56,073 nucleotides of DNA from Clostridia bacterium (GTDB lineage Bacteria > Bacillota > Clostridia > Oscillospirales > CAG-272). The notes under the pieces were generated by a model. The model worked only from the letters and a program-made list of their open reading frames with translations. It did not search any database and was not told the origin of the DNA. The stretch is taken from positions 1 through 56,073 of the forward strand of contig JAGBIF010000002.1 in assembly GCA_017935065.1 (NCBI GenBank). Reading direction: 5' to 3'. Positions 50,835 through 56,073 of this stretch are shown piece by piece; within the stretch, counting starts at the first letter, position 1; every line of letters begins with the position of its first letter. The translations under genes and the position numbers were made by a program.

Positions 50835-51200
50835 TTAGTCAGCCTTGGTGTACTTAATGCCACCGATCTTGATGTACTTAACGCCGTCTTCCTCACCCTC
50901 AGAGAAGGAAAACTCGCCAGCGAAATCGTCAGCATCTTCTTCCTCAGCATCAAAGGTGAAGGTTATAGTAGTCTTTCCATCCTCGTCATCAGCGATCTTA
51001 TAGGTACCTTCAACGCTCTTTTCAAGACCTAAAAGCTCGTAGGTTATAGTAACCTTATTTCCGGAAAAATCGTAGGTCTTACCGCCGACAACAGCATCAA
51101 GCTCATACTTACCCGAAAGCATCTTTCCGCAAGAAGCCATAACAAATACGGAAGCTACGAGAAGAACGCAAACAAGAAGTGCAGATATAACTCTTTTCAT
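50835..51200 (-). CDS. Small lipoprotein, unknown function
   Basis: 121 residues. Signal peptide ending in the lipobox VMASC (Cys24), so probably lipid-anchored. The mature part is an acidic beta-rich domain (LSGKYELDAVVGGKTY, TITYELLG, TYKIADDEDGKTTITFTFD, EFSFSEGEEDGVKYIKIGG), similar in style to small secreted lipocalin-like or DUF4923-like domains of Clostridia; no precise family assigned. Ribosome site AGGAGGT, own promoter. Confidence 0.75.
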   Translation of the reverse strand: MKRVISALLVCVLLVASVFVMASCGKMLSGKYELDAVVGGKTYDFSGNKVTITYELLGLEKSVEGTYKIADDEDGKTTITFTFDAEEEDADDFAGEFSFSEGEEDGVKYIKIGGIKYTKAD

Positions 51201-51229
51201 CAGATTTACCTCCTATTTTATTTTACATA

Positions 51230-51258
51230 ATTATAACAAATATGAAGAAAAAATTCAA
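51230..51258 (-). promoter_or_regulatory. Sigma-A promoter of the lipoprotein gene
   Basis: Minus strand: TTGAAT (51253-51258), 17-base spacer, TATAAT (51230-51235). Confidence 0.8.
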
Positions 51259-51321
51259 GCGAATTTAATAAAATTTTAGACTTAAAAAAGTTAACGAAAC
51301 AAATTCAAGCCCTGTGTCTAA

Positions 51322-52644
51322 TTACACCTCAAGTCGCATAATATCCTCAGGTGTCTCTCGCTTAATTACAAGGTAATCCCTGCCACCCTGAAGCATTACA
51401 ACAGGGGGCTTTGGTATTCTGTTATAGTTTGAGGACATCGAATAGTGATAGGCGCCCGTAGTGAGGCAGGCGAGAAGATCGCCCCTTTTAATACTGTTAG
51501 GAAGCGTGATGTCCTCACCGAGAATATCGCCGCTCTCACAGCATCTTCCAACAACCGAACAGCTTACGGTATCCGACATATCGGGCGCGGCAACGGGCAT
51601 AAAGGTGTAGGGCGAGCCGTAAAGAGCAAATCTCGGGTTGTCGGTCATACCGCCGTCAACCGATACATAGGTCTTGTAGCCTGTAATTCTCTTTACAGTA
51701 CCGACGGTATAGACGGTAAGTCCCGCATCGGCAACAATGCTGCGCCCAGGCTCAAAGCATACGGTAGGAAGGGTGATGCCAAGCTCTGCCGCAAGCTCCT
51801 TCATATACGCGCCAACCTCGCCTATAATGCCCGCAATATCGGGCGAGGGCTGTGAAGCTATGTATCTGACACCGATACCGCCGCCGAGGTCAAGCTCGTC
51901 AGCGAGATAGCCGTACTTTTCATAAATATGCGCCACAAATGTAAGCATAACCTTACAAGTGCGCATATAAACATCGCTATCGAACACCTGTGAGCCAACA
52001 TGACAATGGAAGCCTCTTAGGTTGAGAGACTTGAGAGAACGCGCACGCTCAACCATCTCGTCAGCCTGCCCTGTTTCTATTGCCGAGCCGAACTTTGAGT
52101 CAACCTTTCCCGTTGCGATAGCGGCATAGGTGTGAGGATCAATGCCGGGGGTTATGCGAAGAAGGATGTTCTGTGTAATTCCCTTCTCTCTTGCAATTCT
52201 GTCAATAGCGTAAAGCTCCTCGGCATTGTCAACGACAAAATAGCCGACACCGCGCTCTATGGCATACTCTATATCGTAATCGGTCTTGTTGTTTGAGTGA
52301 AAGTACGCGAGTGAAAGATCAAGCCCCGCGCGCTCGGCGGTATATATTTCACCGATAGATACAACGTCAGTACCTATTCCCTCTTCCCTTACTATTTCAT
52401 AAATGCGCTTAAAGGATGCCGCCTTTGAGGCGTAAAGTATCCTTGCGCGAGAGCCAAAGGCAGCTGCCGCGGCACTCTTGTATGCTCTGATTTTTTCTCT
52501 TATTCTGTCCTCGTCATAAAGATACAGCGGTGTGCCGTATTTTTTCGCGAGCGAGGAAAGCGCTACTCCCGCAAGGCAAAGCTCGCCCTCTTCATTTCGG
52601 GATATATTATCGCAGATAAAATTGCTTTGCTTTGTTAAAACCAC
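51322..52644 (-). CDS. lysA: Diaminopimelate decarboxylase
   Basis: 440 residues. Last step of lysine synthesis: removes CO2 from meso-diaminopimelate. Fold-type III PLP enzyme with the PLP lysine in ILYASKAASF, HCHVGSQ, the LDLGGGIGVRY glycine loop, EPGRSIVADAG and GRCCESGD. Starts with GTG (AGGAGAAATACT before it). Last gene of the riboswitch-controlled operon, 19 bases after ddh. Confidence 0.96.
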   Translation of the reverse strand: MVLTKQSNFICDNISRNEEGELCLAGVALSSLAKKYGTPLYLYDEDRIREKIRAYKSAAAAAFGSRARILYASKAASFKRIYEIVREEGIGTDVVSIGEIYTAERAGLDLSLAYFHSNNKTDYDIEYAIERGVGYFVVDNAEELYAIDRIAREKGITQNILLRITPGIDPHTYAAIATGKVDSKFGSAIETGQADEMVERARSLKSLNLRGFHCHVGSQVFDSDVYMRTCKVMLTFVAHIYEKYGYLADELDLGGGIGVRYIASQPSPDIAGIIGEVGAYMKELAAELGITLPTVCFEPGRSIVADAGLTVYTVGTVKRITGYKTYVSVDGGMTDNPRFALYGSPYTFMPVAAPDMSDTVSCSVVGRCCESGDILGEDITLPNSIKRGDLLACLTTGAYHYSMSSNYNRIPKPPVVMLQGGRDYLVIKRETPEDIMRLEV

Positions 52645-52663
52645 AGTATTTCTCCTTAATGTA

Positions 52664-53641
52664 TTAAAGAAGCGTTCGTCTTAATTCCTCTGCCGACTTT
52701 GGCGAGAGGTCTCTTGGCGCGATATCGAATACCGTCTTGCAACCGTACTCTCCCCTCTCGGAAAGCCTCTGCACCGCCCTTGCGTAGGCAACAAGCACGC
52801 TACCCGTGAACTCGGGGTTTGAGTCAAGCTTAAGTGAAAACTCGATATTATGAGAATTCTCCGAGGAAAAACCCGTCGTACCGTTTCGTATTACCGAGCC
52901 GCCGTGAGGCATACCGCCATGCTCCCGAAGAAGCTCCTCCTCGCTGATAAAGGTGACGCTTGTATCGTAATCGGCAAAATAGTTTGGCATAGATACTATT
53001 TCGCGTGTTATTCTTTCTCTGTCGGCACCCTCCTCTGCCACAACATAGCACTCACGAAGATGCTTCTGTCTTGTGGTAAGCTCGGGCGTCTCGCCGCCTC
53101 GTACAGCGCCTATTGCCTCGGGTACGGGAACGGTGTACTGACGCGCATTCCTTACACCCTCGATACGCCTTATTGCATCCGAGTGTCCCTGGCTGATACC
53201 CCTGCCCCAGAAGGTATAGGTATTTCCGTCGGGAAGCGCCGTCTCAAAGAACACGCGCATAAGCGAGAACAGACCTGGGTCCCAACCGCAGGATATGAGC
53301 GCGGTGTGAGAGGTCTCTCTCGCACGGGCATCCACCCTGTCAAAATGCTCGGGGATTTTCGCGTGAGTGTCGAAGCTATCTATTACATTGAATTTTCCCG
53401 CAAGCTCGGGTGTCATAAGCGGAAGGTCCGTAGCGCTTCCGCCGCAGAGTATAAGCACGTCGATTTTATCGGCAAACGCCACAAGCTCGGATGCGTGATA
53501 GGACTTAACGCCCGAGACGGTTTTTACGCTCTCGGGGGCGCGTCTTGTGAACACACCCACAAGCTCCATATCATTACTTTTCAAAACAGCAGACTCAACA
53601 CCTCTGCCAAGGTTGCCGTAGCCATAAATTGCTACCTTCAT
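52664..53641 (-). CDS. ddh: meso-Diaminopimelate dehydrogenase
   Basis: 325 residues. NADPH-dependent one-step conversion of tetrahydrodipicolinate to meso-diaminopimelate, which bypasses the succinyl or acetyl intermediates (DapD/C/E). Rossmann start VAIYGYGNLGRGVE, then VFTRRAP, DSFDTHAKIP, SCGWDPGLFSL and GRGISQGHSDAIRRI, all typical of Ddh. ATG at 53641 follows TTGGAGAG. Lies between dapB and lysA. Confidence 0.95.
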   Translation of the reverse strand: MKVAIYGYGNLGRGVESAVLKSNDMELVGVFTRRAPESVKTVSGVKSYHASELVAFADKIDVLILCGGSATDLPLMTPELAGKFNVIDSFDTHAKIPEHFDRVDARARETSHTALISCGWDPGLFSLMRVFFETALPDGNTYTFWGRGISQGHSDAIRRIEGVRNARQYTVPVPEAIGAVRGGETPELTTRQKHLRECYVVAEEGADRERITREIVSMPNYFADYDTSVTFISEEELLREHGGMPHGGSVIRNGTTGFSSENSHNIEFSLKLDSNPEFTGSVLVAYARAVQRLSERGEYGCKTVFDIAPRDLSPKSAEELRRTLL

Positions 53642-53702
53642 TTTCTCTCCAATCCGCCACACAGAGTGACAAAAAACACAAATTATCTCTTAAATGTTAA
53701 CT

Positions 53703-54485
53703 TTAGTTCTCAGAAAAGGCACTATCGTGGGCATTTCCGCTTACTATACTCTTCATATCGTAAAGGCCCGCCTTCATACCGACAAGGAACTCCGCCGCCG
53801 CGATAGCACCCTCGGCAAACAGCGCTCTGCTATGCGCCTCGTGCTTTAAGGTGATAGTCTGGTTCTGCGTGCCAATGATCACCTCATGCTCACCGACGAT
53901 ATTACCCATTCTTATCGCGTGAATACCGATTTCCTCACGCGTACGCTTTCCGTTTCCCGAACGGCCGAGATTAGTGTAAGCCTCTGGTCTTACCTCGGTA
54001 AGAGCGTTCGCAATCATAAGCGCGGTGCCCGACGGTGCGTCAAGCTTTCTGTTGTGATGCTTTTCAATAATCTCAATCTCTGCCTCGGGCATAGCAAGCG
54101 CAGCGCGCTTTGCGAGCTCAACGAGAAGCGCTACGCCAAGTGACATATTCGCGCTGAAAAATACGGGTATCTCAAGCGCCGCCTGACGGATAGCGCGAAG
54201 CTCATCCTCGGTATGTCCTGTGGTGCATACAACGGTGGGAATTGAGTTTTCCTTCGCGAAGTCAAGCAAAGCACAGACACAGCTATGATGTGAGAAGTCT
54301 ATAATACAGTCTATTCCCGCGGTGTCCGTAATATCATCAAGTGAGGTAAAAAGTGCAATATCGGTATTTCCATTCGGGCGGGGATCAACTCCTACCGTAA
54401 CTCTTGCGTCTCGGTAGCCTGCTGAGGCGAGCTTTACTACCTCGCTGCCCATAAATCCCGAAAAGCCGTTTAGTAATATATTCAT
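53703..54485 (-). CDS. dapB: 4-hydroxy-tetrahydrodipicolinate reductase
   Basis: 260 residues. Reduces the DapA product with NAD(P)H. Motifs: NGFSGFMGSEV (dinucleotide loop), DFSHHSC, TTGHTEDE, EIIEKHHNRKLDAPSGTAL (catalytic His/Lys). Ribosome site AAGGAT. 10 bases after dapA; the gap to ddh is 61 bases without a terminator. Confidence 0.95.
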   Translation of the reverse strand: MNILLNGFSGFMGSEVVKLASAGYRDARVTVGVDPRPNGNTDIALFTSLDDITDTAGIDCIIDFSHHSCVCALLDFAKENSIPTVVCTTGHTEDELRAIRQAALEIPVFFSANMSLGVALLVELAKRAALAMPEAEIEIIEKHHNRKLDAPSGTALMIANALTEVRPEAYTNLGRSGNGKRTREEIGIHAIRMGNIVGEHEVIIGTQNQTITLKHEAHSRALFAEGAIAAAEFLVGMKAGLYDMKSIVSGNAHDSAFSEN

Positions 54486-54495
54486 ATAAAAATCC

Positions 54496-55380
54496 TTAAA
54501 TCAAATTTTCTTTCTTCATAAGCGAAAGCAGCTTCTTCTCGTTTTCACTTTCCATAGGCGTCAGGGGAAGTCTCAAGTAATTCTCGCCAAAGCCCATAGC
54601 GCTTACTGCCGCCTTTACGGGGATGGGGTTTACCTCGCAGAAGAGCGCGTCAATAAGCGGAAGCAGGCGAAGCTGGATATCGCGAGCGCCCTTAAGGTCG
54701 CCCTCGTCGAAAAGCCTGCACATTCTCGAGGTTTCCTTCGGCATAATATTGGAAAGCACCGAGATTACACCCTTACCGCCAAGTGACATAATGGGAATAA
54801 TCTGGTCGTCGTTGCCCGAATATACGTCCATATCGTCACCGACAAGCGAGACAAGCTCGGCAATCTGTGAAATATTGCCCGATGCCTCTTTAATAGCAAC
54901 GATGTTGGGATGCTTAGCAAGCTCTGCCGCCGATTTCGGGGTGAGGTTACAGCCCGTACGGCTGGGCACGTTATAAAGAATACAGGGTATATTCGCAGAG
55001 TCTGCAATAGCGCGGAAGGACTCGATAAGTCCGCGCTGTGTCGCCTTGTTATAGTAGGGTGTAACGAGAAGCACCGCATCGGCGCCCGCAGCCTCGGCAT
55101 ACTGTGTCATTTCAATAGCGTAGGCAGTATCGTTTGAGCCTGTACCCGCAATGACAGGCACTCTGCCCGCTACACGCTTGACACAGAAGCTGATAGCATC
55201 CTTATGCTCAGCATCCGTAAGAGTAGAGCCCTCACCCGTCGTACCAACCACAACGATAGCGTCAATTCCCTCCTCAATCTGCCAATCAATGAGACGCGCA
55301 AACTGCACATAATCAATTCCGTCCTTGGTAAGAGGCGTAACTATCGCAGTCGCGGCACCCGTAAATACAGTCTTTTTCAT
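54496..55380 (-). CDS. dapA: 4-hydroxy-tetrahydrodipicolinate synthase
   Basis: 294 residues, TIM barrel. Condenses pyruvate with aspartate semialdehyde, the committed step of the lysine/diaminopimelate branch. VVGTTGEGSTLT, the Tyr in TPYYNKATQ, YNVPSRTG and the Schiff-base Lys in IVAIKEASG are present. Ribosome site GGAGAT. First gene behind the lysine riboswitch. Confidence 0.96.
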   Translation of the reverse strand: MKKTVFTGAATAIVTPLTKDGIDYVQFARLIDWQIEEGIDAIVVVGTTGEGSTLTDAEHKDAISFCVKRVAGRVPVIAGTGSNDTAYAIEMTQYAEAAGADAVLLVTPYYNKATQRGLIESFRAIADSANIPCILYNVPSRTGCNLTPKSAAELAKHPNIVAIKEASGNISQIAELVSLVGDDMDVYSGNDDQIIPIMSLGGKGVISVLSNIMPKETSRMCRLFDEGDLKGARDIQLRLLPLIDALFCEVNPIPVKAAVSAMGFGENYLRLPLTPMESENEKKLLSLMKKENLI

Positions 55381-55437
55381 TTTTTATCTCCATTCTGCCA
55401 GGGTATGGCAATTTATTACCCGTCTTATGGGACAAAC

Positions 55438-55462
55438 AAAAAAAGATAGCCAAAAGACTACC
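55438..55462 (-). terminator. Riboswitch-controlled terminator before dapA
   Basis: In the minus direction GGTAG-TCTTTTGG-CTATC is followed by seven Ts (55438-55444), between the aptamer and dapA. Short stem with one G-T pair; it fits the off-state of a lysine riboswitch. Confidence 0.6.
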
Positions 55463-55480
55463 CCAAAGCATAAACTTCAC

Positions 55481-55636
55481 GATAGCCCTCCGCACATAAG
55501 TGCGACAGCAAAGCAGATGTTATCCGTTTTGCCAGCAGATGCCTTCCCGCGGGCATCCACTTCGGCACCCACGCCTTTTCCGAGCCGTCTTGGGGACGTT
55601 TTGTGCTCGGTACTTTTCGTGCAGTGCGCCTCTATC
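55481..55636 (-). ncRNA. Lysine riboswitch (L-box) controlling dapA-dapB-ddh-lysA
   Basis: Read on the minus strand: P1 strand GATAGAGGCGCACTG, the AGTA motif, AAAAGGCGTGGGTGCCGAAG (the GCCGAAG core is nearly invariant), GCATCTGCTGGC, GCTTTGCTGTCGCAC and the closing GGAGGGCTATC. Order and spacing match the L-box five-helix junction. Binding of lysine should close P1 and permit termination just downstream. Confidence 0.93.
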
Positions 55637-55662
55637 CTCTATTCGTTTTCCTAACATACATA

Positions 55663-55692
55663 ATTTTAGCACAAGGAAATCTCTCTTGTCAA
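55663..55692 (-). promoter_or_regulatory. Sigma-A promoter of the lysine operon
   Basis: Minus strand: TTGACA (55687-55692), 18-base spacer, TAAAAT (55663-55668). Confidence 0.8.
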
Positions 55693-55785
55693 TACCTTTT
55701 ATATATATTTTGATATTTATTTACTTAATATCGGAAATTTTCAGCAAGCCCCGATTTTCAGTCAAAACAATTATCGAATTGACGG

Positions 55786-55814
55786 TTGACAATCAGCGAT
55801 TTAAGTGGTACAAT
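55786..55814 (+). promoter_or_regulatory. Sigma-A promoter of the tRNA-like repeat
   Basis: TTGACA (55786-55791), 17-base spacer, TACAAT (55809-55814). Transcription should begin near 55821, a few bases before the tRNA-like sequence. Confidence 0.85.
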
Positions 55815-55825
55815 AATTTAACAAA

Positions 55826-55873
55826 TCTACCCGTGGCACAGCTGGATAGCGCGTCAGACTCCGACTCTGAAGG
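55826..55873 (+). repeat. tRNA-Arg(CCG)-like 5' half, copy 1
   Basis: 48 bases identical to 56026-56073. They read like the first two thirds of a tRNA: CTACCCG as acceptor strand, TG, a D-arm GCAC-AGCTGGATA-GCGC (with an A-C mismatch) and an anticodon arm TCAGA-CTCCGAC-TCTGA whose anticodon is CCG (Arg). The matching 3' part (T-arm and CGGGTAG) does not follow, so this copy cannot form a normal tRNA; a half-gene or interrupted gene. Confidence 0.7.
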
Positions 55874-56025
55874 TGAGCGAGCGAAAACGGTTGATAAGCG
55901 TTTTCGAGACGCGAAGTCACCTAAGCAAGGAGAACAAGGAGGACTTTACGTCCGACGCGGCTCGACTATGCGACGGGACAGGATGTAGGTTCGAATTCTT
56001 GGATTCGAATTTGTAAGTTAATATT
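55874..56025 (+). other. Hairpin-rich spacer between the two tRNA-like copies
   Basis: Contains AGGTGA (from 55871) / TCACCT (to 55922) enclosing CGAAAACG/CGTTTTCG (55882-55906), GGAC-tttac-GTCC (55941-55953) and TTCGAAT/ATTCGAA (55990-56009). The last includes a T-loop-like GGTTCGAATTC, but the stem needed for a tRNA T-arm is not there. No protein gene. Confidence 0.5.
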
Positions 56026-56073
56026 TCTACCCGTGGCACAGCTGGATAGCGCGTCAGACTCCGACTCTGAAGG
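56026..56073 (+). repeat. tRNA-Arg(CCG)-like 5' half, copy 2 (cut by window edge)
   Basis: Identical to 55826-55873, 200 bases downstream. The window ends right after AAGG at the variable loop, so this copy could be a complete tRNA-Arg(CCG) gene or a further array unit. Confidence 0.65.

Noticed and set aside
55826..55873. Intact tRNA-Arg gene
   Set aside because: The D-stem has a mismatch and no T-arm or acceptor 3' strand (CGGGTAG) follows in the expected place.
55871..56010. Group I or group II intron, or retron RNA, inside the tRNA-like gene
   Set aside because: The insert is too short, lies at the variable loop instead of the anticodon loop, and shows no intron core or reverse transcriptase.

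Overview
The window looks like a piece of an uncultivated, anaerobic, low-to-mid G+C Bacillota (class Clostridia) genome, probably from an animal gut. The supporting signs are consensus sigma-A promoters with 17-bp spacers, strong Shine-Dalgarno sites, a YtvI-type sporulation membrane protein, an NfnAB pair, a MecA adaptor, a meso-diaminopimelate dehydrogenase lysine route under a lysine riboswitch, a four-cysteine L28, and host-glycan enzymes. No rRNA operon, CRISPR array or prophage is visible. Both edges lie in repeated sequence (an IS3-type end on the left, a tRNA-like direct repeat on the right), so the window may be a whole assembly contig.

Layout. 1-140: end of an IS3-family element. 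249-4620 (minus): operon bioY, ynzC, a zinc-finger membrane protein, an SPFH/zinc-ribbon protein, a double zinc-ribbon membrane protein and a TPM-domain protein. 4798-8264 (plus): cytidylate-kinase-like protein, argS, yebC. 8358-9375 (minus): QueG-like iron-sulfur reductase coupled to a small ferredoxin:thioredoxin-reductase-like protein. 9430-13005 (plus): DUF3006 protein, plsY, methyltransferase, tsaE, tsaB. 13093-19989 (minus): a 2175-residue secreted GH95 alpha-L-fucosidase, a 46-residue peptide and a small lipoprotein, divergent from an AraC regulator. 21082-24795: mecA, queT behind a likely preQ1-type leader, and nfnAB. 24886-29638 (plus): yidD, a large zinc-ribbon/propeller protein, cysK, DUF4416 protein. 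29991-31714 (minus): rpsB-tsf. 31905-36568: M14 peptidase, two membrane proteins of unknown function, rpmB, a DUF6873 protein, ytvI. 36653-40119 (plus): cyclophilin, tandem SCP2-like protein, class III aminotransferase, alpha/beta hydrolase. 40298-44891 (minus): a fused ROK/N-acetylhexosamine kinase, nagB and a GH123-like DUF4091 protein, divergent from a PocR/AraC regulator that is coupled to an SbcD-like nuclease and a membrane-spanning SbcC-like ATPase. 48450-51200: TetR regulator, malQ, lipoprotein. 51322-55692 (minus): lysine riboswitch, dapA, dapB, ddh, lysA. 55786-56073: a strong promoter followed by tRNA-Arg(CCG)-like half-gene repeats.

How it fits together. Two glycan loci, one for fucose (GH95) and one for N-acetylhexosamine (DUF4091, kinases, NagB), each sit beside a divergent AraC-type regulator with palindromes between the promoters, which suggests foraging on mucin-like glycans. 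QueT, its leader and the QueG-like protein suggest salvage of queuosine precursors. The most unusual points are the ROK-NahK fusion that keeps an internal ribosome-binding site, the membrane-spanning SbcCD-like pair coupled to a regulator, the kinase with a possible ParB-like C-terminus, the 46-residue peptide after the fucosidase, and the transcribed tRNA-like repeat at the right edge.
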